Positions 1-11,600 of a DNA stretch of 64,000 nt are shown here, one piece after another. The notes below the pieces were generated by a model. The model had not been told where the DNA came from, did no database searches, and worked only from the letters and a program-made list of their open reading frames with translations. Position 1 is the stretch's first letter. Each line of letters opens with the position of its first letter. The position numbers were made by a program, and so were the translations under genes. Origin of the DNA: Amblyornis subalaris (lineage: Eukaryota > Chordata > Aves > Passeriformes > Ptilonorhynchidae); NCBI GenBank assembly GCA_018881555.1, contig JACAXG010000012.1, positions 3,254,236 to 3,318,235 on the forward strand, in the 5' to 3' direction.

Positions 1-2789
1 TGGAGTGGTTTAACAATGCAGCCTGCAGACATAAACAGTGATATACTGGTAGGTGTCGCCTCAGCTGAATGGCATTCTCTCTAAAATTGAAATAATCACA
101 CATGCATACCCTCCTTACCACCACATTGCTATAATTTGATTTTTCATTCCATCCCATTGGAATAGAAAACGTATTCTACAGGGCACTGCTCAAATGCATT
201 CCCTATCTCAGGGGGTCTTAAAATCAAAGACAAGACATATGACCACATGAACTACATGAAGGAGCATCTGATCAAATAGAGATACATATAAAGAGACCAC
301 TACATTGAGTCATGCAAGCTTGCTTATAGCCAGCAAGTGGCTTCTTTACTTAGAACATACACAACACAACAGCCTTTATGGCTGACATTTAATACTTCCT
401 TTAGAAATTGTCTTAAGTAGCTTCAAATGTGAAACTAATAGTGAAAATTCTCTATTTTGCATTTCCATGCCAGAAAAACAGTTTCGGAAATACGTTAGGC
501 AAAGTAGGTCAGTCAGTGCTGGGTAAATTGGGACATAAGGAGAGCAGTGACTGATGTGATGGTCATGGGAGCACTGATGAGTTGGGGTAAATTGAAGAGA
601 GGACTGTAGAGCTCAGTGCTACATAGCTGATGCTGTCCATGTTTGATGCCCTTTTAGATCAATTTGATTTGCAGTTTGGCAAAGTAGTATCCTTCAATTA
701 CTAGCTGAGGAATCTTTCCTCAAGCAGGAGGTGAGGGGAGGAATAAGCAATCCTCCCTTCCCCTCACCACCACCACTTTTTGTCCTCCATGTCTTTCTAC
801 TCAACAGCTATCTAGCTGGTGCTGGTTACAAATGCTGTTCAGACTACTCAGAAAGGAAGGTTCCTGATTCATGCCACACTTGCAGCTCTGGAGTGCTACT
901 TCATCTGGAGCTGCAATCTTTCTCCAAGCACCTACAGCTTTCCTCAGGGACCGCAGCAATTTGAAGGCAGCTAAAAGGTCCCACCATTTTCAGAGCCTGG
1001 TGGTTAGGCGAGCTAATGAAGCAGTGCCTGTTGTTCCCAGCAGAAACAGCAGACACCACTAATCTGGGGCAGCACACTCACTTAACTGTTCATATCACTG
1101 CTTTGAAAATGTCGGGGAAAAAAGAGGGGGGAAAAAACGAAAAAAAGAGGAAAAAAAATAAAAGGGTTGGGGAAAACAGTGGGATTTCAGGCAAACTCCT
1201 CTTTCAGTTTTTGAAAAATGGGACAGGGCATAGCTCCGAGCCACCAGGTGCACAGACTGGTCTAGAGGGACACTATCTGCTGAAACTTATTTTACCTTAA
1301 TTTCCAAGAACAAGAATCATATTTTGCACATTTGGTAATACTGCACTCACCCTTTCAGAGCGTCTCTTGCCTGTGGAGATCTTTAAACCAGCAAAAGAGA
1401 AGACAGGATGAAAAAAATAACCTGAAAATAAAACCAGAGTCTGGATCAGAAAATTCATTACATATTCTATGACTTAAAAGTCAGAACCACAGAAGATTAA
1501 GTTCTTCATACCCTCAGGTTCAGTGGGAAGAAACACACACTGCTAACCAAATCCTGTAGTGCGCTGAGCCGGTATCATAAACCTGGGGGCAGAGACTGGA
1601 CCCGCCAGCCTCAGGCTGCCCCTGCCAATACACTCACATGTGCACTGCAGGTATTTCCCTTGCCAAGAAATTTCAAGTTCTCAACTCTACACACGTCCCC
1701 ATTGTTAAAACGCCTTTTCTAATGCTTAAAAGATACTGTTGTATTCAGCCATATCACTGAGCGTGGCTAATCTGGAATACATTTATGAGCACTCACACTT
1801 GTGTTGCTTCCCCAGCAGCCAGGCATAGCACCCATACCCATCTTCCAAGCAAAGCTGCCCAGACAAATCAGGTTCATGTAGCTGGCAGGTTCAGCTGTTA
1901 CAGGGCATTACTCTGACACACAGCTCTCTTCACAGAACAGCAATGCACATGTCTAATGGGACAACAGGTTGTGGCAACAACAAAATAACGCATTATCCTA
2001 TCTGATTTCTATGACTTAAGGATTTCCCAACCTGCCATGCTTGCTGATGCCCTCTTAATATTTAGGGATTTGTGCCAAGTGAGCTACAAAACTCATCTGT
2101 TGTTGTGGAGAATAAGCAACGGATAGATCTGCAGAATGATGCAAGGCTCCACTGACTTTTAGTTATGCTTATGCAACTCCACAGTTCCACAGCTGCTAAT
2201 AATTAGCAGATGACCTGCGTAAGTGCTAGACCAAAAAAACAAGCAGAGAATCCTACTTCATCACTTAAAAAACAAGCTACCAAAACAAGAGTAATGTTCC
2301 TTTTTTCATTTGACATTATTTTCTTTTTCTCCTCTGAACAGAATTCAAACAAATGCAGCATAACAAATTCAGCATAACTTATAACTGAAGATCTGAATGG
2401 CGCCTTGTTCGTAGCATTCAGATTTGAAACACAGATGCAGTTAACTCACAGCTTAACTCCTTCCATGATACTCTTTAAAATGCTGATCTGTGTTCTTCTC
2501 AGCTTCCAGATTTTTAAGTTTTCAAGTGATTTTCCTTTTTTAAACAAAGAGAGATTCAAACTTGGATTCAGTGTACAGCTTCCTCTGCTATTGTCCTCTC
2601 TTAAAAAATAAGAGATTAATTGTTGTGCAACTAACTGGAATAACATCATTTTCTAAAAATTTCCTTTGCAGCTCTTGTCTTTATTTCACCAAATTCTTTT
2701 CCAGATCCAATTTTCTAGGTTTCTGAAAAAGTCAATGTACTAAATTTTTCTTTAGTACTAAAACCCCCTATGAACATGACAGGTAAGGC

Positions 2790-2807
2790 AAAAAAAAAAA
2801 AAAAAAA
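2790..2807 (+). repeat. Poly-A tract (18 A)
   Basis: An uninterrupted run of 18 A. No LINE or SINE body is recognisable to its left, so it is recorded only as a homopolymer and not as a retroposon tail. Confidence 0.9.
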
Positions 2808-3171
2808 GATCTGTCAGCAGGTAAAAATGGTCTCTGTTGCTAAGTGATCTGAAAATAGTTGAGTAGAGAAAGGAGGTAGTTTTATGTGTAAAGACAAAAT
2901 CTTTTAGCTACTAAGGCACTAGTCTGCCAGCCAGGAGATTTATGATCCTCTCCCAGCACTACTACTGACCTGCTGCTATGAGACTTTGAGCAAAATTACT
3001 TCCTTACGCTATACCTCTCTACATACTTCAATTTTTGAAGTCTTTATTCGGAATTCTCAAGGCCACTTTCAGATGTTTCAAGACTCCGTTTATTCCCACA
3101 GGTTTTGGGGACAAAGGCAGCCATGCTTTCCCAGTAATGCAAAAACATGGCATACAGCCATCTGTAAGCAA

Positions 3172-3330
3172 CTGTTGGATCTCATCTAGTTCAGAGCAGG
3201 GCTAACCTGGCTTCAAGCAGATTGCTCAGGCCTTATCCAGTTTCTAGACCATGTCCAAAACCAGAAACTCCACAATCCCTCTGGACAACTAATTTCAGTG
3301 GTTAGCCACCTCACCACCAGGGACCCTACT
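3172..3330 (-). mobile_element. CR1 LINE 3' fragment (degenerate)
   Basis: The plus strand carries, in order, diverged versions of phrases typical of the antisense CR1 3' end: a 'tctcatctagttcagagcag' segment, a 'gaccatgtccaaaaccag' segment, and 'actccacaatccctctggac' followed by a 'cagtggttagcc' segment. CR1 is the dominant LINE of birds and is usually 5'-truncated, as here. The order places the element on the minus strand. There is no intact reverse transcriptase frame. Ends are approximate. Confidence 0.65.
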
Positions 3331-6300
3331 GCAGGAAGTAGGACAATGTGCTGAAGAACACAATTTCTGTTTAGGGCTCACTTCTGGCCCTGTTAAGTCA
3401 GGGCTCAGAAGAATACAGAGAAGCCTGCTCCACACTGCCTGCTCTTCATGGCAAGAGGATTTCAGCACTCAAAATATTACAGAGGGAGGAAAAGGGAATC
3501 ACCCCATTTCCTGGACTTATCACAAGAGAAACATGCAGAAGCTATTTTGGGCTCACTGAAGCTGCTAAGAGCATGTATTTTAACATCTGTACTACTTCCC
3601 ATTAAAGAATATCCTGTAGTTTCTTCAGCAGGAGTTATGTACTCAAGCTTAGCACAAATGAGAAAGAGGGCTCTCATGAAAGCATGGGCGGGCGGGGAGG
3701 CAGGAGGGCCCTTCTCATGGGCTTTGTCCCAAGAAAATGGCAGGGGCTACATACATATACACACTACGGAGATTAAATATGAGGGGTGCCACACAAACAC
3801 ATTAAGTCTTAGAAACTTTTGCTTCTACAATGTTAGTAGTTTAAGCAGTTACAAAACTATGTATTTTAGCTCCAGAGCATACTTAGGTGTAATTGGATCC
3901 AAATGGAGAACACTAATGAGGTTATGGCTGAGTTAAGCATTACAAAACAGATTCTGAAACTACTCCTTGTGCTTCCCGTTTATCTCCTTCCAGGAATTAG
4001 GAAAAACTTTTTATTCTGAACTCCTTTGATCTCTCAAATTTAGACGAAACTGCTCCCCCGCCACTTGCATCTCCAGCCTTAGAGACACTCTTGACTGATC
4101 TTTGTGAACTGTGCTGGATGAGGCCCAAGGACAGCTGCACTCGCAGACTCATGTGCCTGCAAGAATGAAGAGCAACTCCAGTATCTTTCAGGGCCTTGAT
4201 GTTCAGGGTTATTGCCACTGAAAAAAATTATCTTTTCACTATTCAGATTTCACTCTCAGCTCAGCAGCAGTAACAACAGTCCTCGCAGAGAATCACAATG
4301 GAGTACCAACATAGTAAACAGTTTGTTATTTTCTTCTCCTTCTCCCTCTTCAGATACTCAGATATATGCACACATGTATCTGGTGCTACATGAGAGCTAA
4401 GCTATCATACTGGCCACCACAAGCGCACAGAAGACTTTAAATGAAGCCTTCTACTAAAGCATGATTCTAGACACCTTTATTAAATTAACTTTTTAATAAT
4501 GCCTTTTCTGGGCTNTTTGCCAACTAACAGTTCAGCAGTTATCATTCAATAACTGATTTTCACATACCTCTTTGAAGGAGCTGAATGAGTAGGTGTTAAC
4601 CGCATACAGGACAGGCAGCTGCCTTGAAGATTTGTGGCTACTTACAGTATCCACTTCTTTGGTACTACCAAAATCTGTTCTATCCAGAACTTAATTATCT
4701 CTCCATATACTGGTTTCCCCACCCCTAGTCAAATACAGCTAGCACCATGGATTTTGAACAAAGACTGTAAACAGTTCCTTTTTATAACAGATCCCACAGA
4801 CCAAATGTTAAGAGTGCACCACATGAAGAAAAGGAGAAAATGCCGGGAGTCAAGAATAAGAGAAATCAGTAGAAAGAACACAAAACCATTTAATTAGATT
4901 TGAATTCCGATAACATTTCATTATTGTGAAGAAGCCATAATTAAGGTATGTTTACATTGGCAAAAGCATAAACTTTAAAGAAACCCTTCCCTCTGTCATA
5001 TCAGTTTCTATACATAAGTCCATTAACCAGATGAAGAGTCAATGTAGGTAAAGGCACAGAACATTTCTCAAAGCTGCTGCATAAAGACATTTTACTAAAT
5101 TGTATATGTACACCATGAACAATATATGTGCTCCAAAGGAAGCCTATGTCTTGCTGTCATGTCACAATCGTCAGACAACACCATCATACACTCTTTTCTC
5201 CCTGCAAAGCAGCTGGGTGTTTATACAAGCAGGGCAGAAGACTAAATAGCTCTTAGAACTTTATGCAGTGTAGGTAATGGAGAGAAATACTGCAGCATGC
5301 TCCCTTCTCAAAGGGATTAGCATTGCTTGTGCTTCTCAGTGGCCTTTTCAGGGTCTGGAGGTCATCAGATGTAAAGGTCATACCTGTTGTCACAAGTCGG
5401 AAATTGCTCCTTCTATAGCCAAATACCTCTCCCTAGATGCACACTTTCAGTTCTGACTGCACTACACAAGTAAAAGCACTGAAACCCTGCTGACATTTTT
5501 GTGGTAACTCTGGGTTTTTCATTAAAAAAAAAGAAAAAAAGAGAGAAAGGTTTAGTAGTCTTGTAGCCATGCAGTCCCCAAACACAGTACCTTACTACCT
5601 GATGCCATTCAGAGAGCAAACTAATTCTGGAGAAAATTAAAACTGTAATTTCAGTAGAAATAGCCGGGCAGCAGCCGTAGTTAGGATACAGCCATGGAGC
5701 TTCAACTGCTTTAATTCCCAGTTGTCAGGGTGACAGATCTCAAAGCAGGACACAGAGAAGAGTTAGCACAGGGCTAAGAGGGGATTTCTATACAGAGAGA
5801 GGAGTAGCTGCTCTCTTTTCTTCTCCTCATCCAGACTTCTGAACTTTTCAGCAATTCAGTTTATAGCACAACCACACAGATAACTGGGAGAGACTGAAGC
5901 AGCTGCAGCACAGGCAGAGGAACAGGTGAGCAGCAATAAGACGTAAGAGAAGGGTGGGAAGGACAGGAGCAGAGGCAGGAATCCCTAAGCTGCCAAGGCT
6001 AAAACACAGAGTAACCACAGCCTCCAGGGCACAGTCCCTGTCCCAAAATGCTTGCACTCCAATCAAGGCCAGCCACAGTAACTGGCGTGCCTCTTGCTTC
6101 ACACTCCTCAGAAACTTGCCTTAACCAACTATGGAAATAATCATTTCATGTACAGCACGGAGAACTATTAAGGGCAACGTCCTGCTCAGCTTGAGGTCAG
6201 AGGATGCTGAAGAGCCTAGAAGAGTGAGGCAGAAAAACACACATAATACTTGAGGAATGAAAAGCAGCGCTTTCTGGAAGAACAATAAAAGGGACTCAAG

Positions 6301-7904
6301 AGATACTATCTCACAATTCTAGGCTACTTGCTCTTACTCCAGCTAACCAGATCTTTAAATAACATTCATGCACATATAGAGAGCTTTTCGTCTCCATTTG
6401 TAGCACTTCTCTCTTCCCCTCGCCCCTCCTCCCCGTACTCTCTTCCTGAATCTCCCTTTTTGCGTCTGTCCTTCCCCCTCACGTGTTCCCACTGGACAGA
6501 GGGCAGAAGTGCTCTGAACAGCTGTATTTCCTCCTCATATGCTCCTTCCCCTCACAGCAGAGGGGAAAGTACATGCCAGCTCAGCCTGCCTCGTGCTTCA
6601 CAGCACTTGAAGAGGTACACTGCCAGAGCAGGTCCCCTCAGGGCAGCACTGCCACCCCCTCCTGCCCCCACTGAAGGCAAGGCTCCCAAGCGGAGACTCT
6701 GGGAGGACCTTTTCCTTTTTACGTGGCCTGCCGGGTCTCTGCATTGTCCTCTCAAACTGGGCTTGGAAGAGCTAGTGGAAGCCTAGGGGAAGGTTGACAG
6801 AGTCAAAAAGGGTGTGAACGAGGAGCAAAACACTGCCCATCCTATGGAGGTCAAAACTTCGGACAGCTGCTTATCCCAGTCCTGTCTTTGAGGAAGCACT
6901 TCAGGCGTAAAGGAGCAATTTAGAAGTACCTCACGGTGGGCTCCTAAAGGAGCACACCTGAGTGCCAGAGGCAAGTGCTGTCACACTTTATTATTTAAAG
7001 AGGCAGCTCAAACAGGGTACATGTTAGCTGCTGAGGAACACCTACTCTCTGAGAAGGCACACAGCCCTGCTCTACCGAAGGTGTTCATTAGAAGATGAAG
7101 CACAGTCATTAGCGTAGCAGAGGCAAACAAAGTGCAAGACAAGCTAAAATTTGAAGACGGCTTACTTGAGGTTCCCAAAGTTGATTCCTTACAAAAAGCC
7201 CCCAAGAGCCAGCTCAGAGGTCAGAGACCTGCTCTGTTGACTCCACCATTAAGCCTAACTACAAGGTCCCCCTCAGAAAGCACTTGAGGGAGGCTGCAAC
7301 ACAAACTGCGTGAGTGCATGACCAACACAACGATACCCTGCGTGGGTGCAACACGTGTGGGCAGCGGTGTGTGCCACGGCTCCAGCGTGTGCCACAGCCC
7401 CAGAGTGGCTCTCCCCACCCTGAAACGCCAGCTGGGATTTTACAGCCGTGGCTGTATGGCTGTACAACAGGAGGGATGGACAAGGATGCCACAAGCCGCC
7501 TCCTTGGCGGCCCGGGCAGAGGCACCGGTCCGAGCTGCCAAGAGGGGCCGGGGGCTGCGCCCGGAGGCCAACGCCAGCCGCCACCGCGGGCACGCGCCCA
7601 ACCCCGGGGGAAGCGGGAATACGAGGGGAAGCAGGGAGGGATCCCAGCCTGCCAGCACGACTTCGGGAGGCAGGAGGAACGCGTCCAGCCCGAGACAGAG
7701 CAGTCTGGAAGAAAAGAGAGAGAGAAAGAGCAGACAGGCACGAGGCGAGACTCGGCTTCAGACCCTTGTACCCGCAGGGCGCTCGTCCCGCGGGGCCCGG
7801 GGTGCCGAGCCGCCCCAGCGCGGCGGCGGCCAGGGCCCCGCCCGCCCCAGAGACCCCCCCCCCGCCCCGCGGGGAGCCCCGTGCGGCTCCCGCAGCCCCC
7901 TTAC

Positions 7905-7975
7905 CGCGCTCCGTGCGGGCGAGGCGGCGGGAGGGCACGGCGGGTGCCGCCGGCGCTGCAGCCGCTGCGGCGGCC
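7905..7975 (-). other. WIPF1: Candidate noncoding first exon of WIPF1
   Basis: Read on the minus strand, the segment ends at AGCGCG followed by GTAAGGG, a consensus donor with GT at 7904-7903. A TATA box lies upstream at 7998-8005, which predicts a start site near 7974 and a short first exon. An ATG at 7982 lies too close to the TATA box to be in such a transcript, so the exon is probably 5' untranslated, as WIPF1 first exons generally are. The 5' end is an estimate. Confidence 0.45.
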
Positions 7976-7997
7976 AGGACATGTTGGGCCGGGCTGC

Positions 7998-8005
7998 TAT
8001 TTATA
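7998..8005 (-). promoter_or_regulatory. TATA box (TATAAATA) in the CpG island
   Basis: On the minus strand the site reads GCTATAAATAGC, a perfect TATAAATA core inside an otherwise GC-rich block. The flanking GCTAT/ATAGC arms make it nearly symmetric, but the core orientation and the downstream donor favour leftward transcription. Confidence 0.6.
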
Positions 8006-8122
8006 GCGGCAGGAAGCAGCGCGGCGCGGCTCTGGGGCGCCGCTCCCCCGCCGCCCGCGCCGCCGCACATGGCCCGGTACCGCACAGCGCGGGGCTGGCG
8101 GGACCGGCGGGACCCACCGGCT

Positions 8123-8145
8123 GGGCTGGGCTGGGCCGGGCCGGG
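8123..8145 (+). other. G-quadruplex-type tract (five GGG runs)
   Basis: Five GGG runs, starting at 8123, 8128, 8133, 8138 and 8143, are separated by uniform 2-nt loops (CT, CT, CC, CC). This satisfies the usual intramolecular quadruplex pattern. It lies about 120 bp upstream of the minus-strand TATA box. Confidence 0.7.
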
Positions 8146-8639
8146 CCAGGCCGCTGCGGGTGGGTGTCCGCTCCCTGCCCCTGCCTCCCGGGGCTGTGCC
8201 CCTTGGCCCGGCCGCCGGAGCGGGGCTCCCCGTGGGGTGGTCCTTCCCAAGTTGCGCGGGGTGCCGGTGATGGCCGTGACCCCGTCCTTCTGTGCCCGGT
8301 GCCCAGTGGGAGTTCACACCAGTCAGAGTTGCTGAGAGCCCTCTTACAGGGAGCTGGGTTCAGGTCCCCAAGTGCCAACGGCCTGAACCGTGACTTTGGT
8401 AGCTCTTCCGAGGACTCATCCCGTTCAAACCCTCACCGGTTGCCCGGCCGTTACCTCACCGCAGGGGCAGCTCTGCTTTCCGTGTCCCCGTGGCCGCCGC
8501 TGCCCCGCGGGCCGGGAGCGCCCCTGCCCCGCAATGCCCCGGCCTCGGGACGGCCGCCGCCCCGCAGCCTCCTCTCGCCCCTGCTCCTGGTGCTCATTTG
8601 ACCACAGAGTTCTCAACATGCTTCGTTTTCCCTACTTAC

Positions 8640-8684
8640 CTCCGATGGCCTTCATGGCAGCCAGCAGGGAAGCGGTAGTGGCGC
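8640..8684 (-). other. Exon-like 45-bp segment of unknown gene
   Basis: On the minus strand a pyrimidine-rich tract ending CCGTTCCCCAG precedes a 45-bp segment, which is followed by GTAAGTAG after TCGGAG. Both splice signals are near consensus, and plausible branch-point sequences lie 25-45 nt upstream. In one frame the segment would read ATTASLLAAMKAIGG, with an ATG in good Kozak context (GCCATGA). I do not recognise the peptide. It may be an alternative 5' untranslated exon of WIPF1 or a chance pairing of signals. Confidence 0.35.
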
Positions 8685-8699
8685 CTGGGGAACGGCAGA

Positions 8700-11600
8700 G
8701 ACACACACGGTAGAATAGAGACGTAATTAAACGGTGGGAAAGAGGTGCTTGCTTTTTTCCTGTTAAGGTTTGCGGTACACTGCGGTGTGGGAAGGTCAAT
8801 TACCCCTCTCTGCAGGATGCCCCAGAAGATACTTGTGCTTGACGCATCAATTAACTCACGCAGAGATTGCTTTACCAGGCAAGCAATAGGGTCTGCTCCC
8901 TTTTCCCTCTCAGCTTGACCAAGTTTTTTAGAAACAAAATTTCTGTTGAGGTTTTTAGGTCCAGCACTGAGGTTTTGGATGGAAAAATGCCCAACTATAT
9001 GTAATGGAGTAGCTTGTGCAGATAGGAGCAAGGTTTAAAGTGCAAAAGCTGTGTCCTGAGTGTCTATTTGAGCCAACACATTGATCTCGCATGCTTTTGT
9101 CTCCATAGGATTTCACATTTTGGAGCTGTTTCGTTGTTTTCTGTTTACTATATGTGTGGACAAGGTCCAACCCAGCAGCTACATAACACTGTTATCTAAA
9201 ATATATAAATGTTAGGAACAGGTGTCCTGAAGAACTTAAATATGCTCATGATTCACTTGTAGCAACGTGTCCCAGCAAGGTCAAAGACTGAGTAACCTGT
9301 GTGCTAAGTTGACCTGCTGCAACTTTCATGTTTTCACCAGGAGATGAGCAGTTGCCTGAAGGCACAGCATTATGGTGAGACATGCTGTCATAAGTGCAAT
9401 GGCATTACAAATCTGTCTTCAGTGTAAGGTTGGAAACCTTGCCAGGCTTTTATGTAGGTCATTTCTCTGTTTCTGTGTCATTGTGTGCTTNGAGAATTAC
9501 AAGACAAACACAAAAACTGGTACAATTTTTTATGTCTACCCTTTTCTGACCCATGCACATAATGTAGATTAGCTTGCAAGCAAAAATTTCAGTGCTCACA
9601 TATAGTAAAACTGCAGGTACTCTGTGTTTACTGTCTTTACAGTCCCAAAGCTCTCTAAAGAGGGTCACAAATCCACATGAGGTTCCTAAGCACAGCGTAC
9701 TGCATTTGGGTCATTGGTTAGCTGAAAAGTCACGTAGAAGCGAACAGCTTTCTCTTGTCTATCTACATGCTGGAGAAATACCATGTGATGTGTTTATTCC
9801 AGGCTCCATATGGGATAGATAGCAAACACTGATACAGATCTGCTCGGCTGTTAGAAGTTTGGAAGACGTGCTGCAGTGGGAGATCTGTGCTGGGATGACA
9901 GGAAGTGGTTACAACCCTCACTAGGAAAGAGTTGTCCCTTTATGGGGAATCCACTGAGTGATGCAGCATCGCTGTGCTGCAGTAGCCTACAAACTCCTTT
10001 GTACTTTTGCCTGCTGGTCAGGCTGGCCTGCTGCATGGTAACAAGGCAAATTGTCCTGACCTTGTTGTAGATAACCCACCTGCAGTCACAGCTGCCACAG
10101 TGAGCATGGAAATGCTTGCTTACAGGTTGGCTCTTTTCCATAGCTTTTAGACTTTATCAGGGACTGAAGTATGATAATTTTAGAGAATCTTTGGCAAAGG
10201 AGTGCATGATTGCCTTATTTGTATTTGGGATTTGATTTCCAGAAAGAAACAAATACTCCAGAGCTTTGTTAGAAGTCAGTGTTTGTACAACCCTTAGGTG
10301 ATGGATGCTGGGGAGACTTTGTACTAGTTTCAAAATTTTTAAGAAGAGGGAGGTAATTTATACCTAGCAGCATGCCTAGGGGCCTGGAGGCTGTGCTAGA
10401 CTTTATCTAGCACTAGTAAACATATGAAAATGTGAGGTTTTGTGACTGGAGCCAAGGACAGCAACCTCCTAAAAGTATCCAAAGTCAAAAGCATTTCCAA
10501 TGTGCTAAACTATTGATGACTTTAGAGGGGATATCTTGTCTGCCACCATACCAGAAAACCAACCTTTCAGGGAGGTAATGTGCTCCCTTTCTCCAACAGC
10601 AGCAGAGTGTTTATGCACTTATGTCGGTCCTGCATTACACATTCTCTCTTGCCTTGCTGTCCCTACCCGCTGTGGTTTTCCTCAGCTGTGGAAACAGGAA
10701 CTGCTGAGTCAGCACGCTGATGAAACACACTGCTTTCACACATCTCTGGGGAGACTGCCACAGCAAGGAGGTTGGCAGCAACTTATATCCTTTAGAAAAA
10801 AAACCGAGTACTTGAACTGTCTTACAATTGCCTGAAACAAAAATCTGATTTTTAAAAGCTCTCAAACTGAAGGAGGCTGTGGGACCTAAGAACTGGTGGC
10901 AGATGAATGATCACACCTGGCATACACAAGCTTATAATCAAGTGCTTGGAGTTCAGTGAGTGTTATTTTTCTGTTCTCTCTCTCGATCAGCTCAGCCACA
11001 TTTTACAAAGCCAAGATCCAACTGGCTGAATAGACAGAATAAGGACACTGAGTTCAGCTCAGCTGTCTGGTGACGATGGAGAGCAGCAGCCTGTTCTGAT
11101 TACAGACTCATGCAGAGGTGAAACTGCTCCCTTGGAGCTGGTACAAGATAATGGACTTTAAAAATTCAAATAACCCCCTCAGAAGGGTCAGGTCTCCTGA
11201 AGAGCACAAGTGCCAAAGGGGAAAGAGATTTCAGGGTTACTGCATCTCTCAGAGCATCATATCCATGGCACAACAGAGTGTAGATGAAGGTCAGCTAAAA
11301 GGATGGGAAGGGGAAAGTTAACTGCCAAATAGCTTAAAAATTGGAAAGTGAATCAGACTGAAAAAGTCAGAGATGTTCCAGGGACCTATTCTATTAAGTA
11401 CTTAAATAGATGTTATCAACAAGCTCCAAGTGAACAAAAGCGGCTTTAGTAGCAAGAAGATGGCAATGAAAAGAGGGACAAGTTAACTGCTCAGGGTACT
11501 GCCACTATAAAAGCAACACCTCCTCACCCAGGTGTCCCTGGTCTGCCTTAATTTAAATGAGGTCTGCTTATTTCAGCACCATGGTGTTTGCATGTCATTA

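Larger units (their letters stand above)
1..7480 (-). other. Presumed WIPF1 intron 1, no coding exon seen
   Basis: This AT-rich stretch has only short scattered open frames with no recognisable domain. In amniotes the order is WIPF1, CHRNA1, CHN1, all in one direction, so DNA just beyond the CpG island on this side should be the first intron of WIPF1. I looked for the proline-rich start of the WIPF1 protein and did not see it, so the first coding exon probably lies left of position 1. A poly-A run and a CR1 remnant are listed separately. The intron assignment is inferred from synteny, not shown by coding sequence. Confidence 0.5.
7480..8620 (-). promoter_or_regulatory. WIPF1: CpG-island promoter, probably of WIPF1
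   Basis: This is by far the most GC- and CpG-dense part of the window and stands out sharply from AT-rich flanks. Overlapping long open frames on both strands are what stop-poor GC-rich DNA gives and are not taken as genes. Inside lie a minus-strand TATA box, a consensus 5' splice donor and a G-run tract. Synteny puts the 5' end of WIPF1, a WASP-interacting actin regulator, here with transcription running leftwards. The WIPF1 assignment is an inference because no WIPF1 coding sequence is visible. Confidence 0.65.

Noticed and set aside
3448..3936. 162-codon plus-strand open frame near the CR1 fragment
   Set aside because: Does not resemble LINE reverse transcriptase or any family I know; composition looks random.
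7905..7982. ATG at 7982 as the start of a real protein (MSWPPQ...)
   Set aside because: It lies only about 16 nt beyond the TATA box, upstream of the expected start site, and does not match the WIPF1 N-terminus.
7259..8601. Overlapping open frames of up to 427 codons on both strands
   Set aside because: They lie in the CpG island, where stop codons are rare. The proteins are Pro/Arg/Gly/Ala-rich in several frames at once and have no domain, so they reflect composition and not genes.
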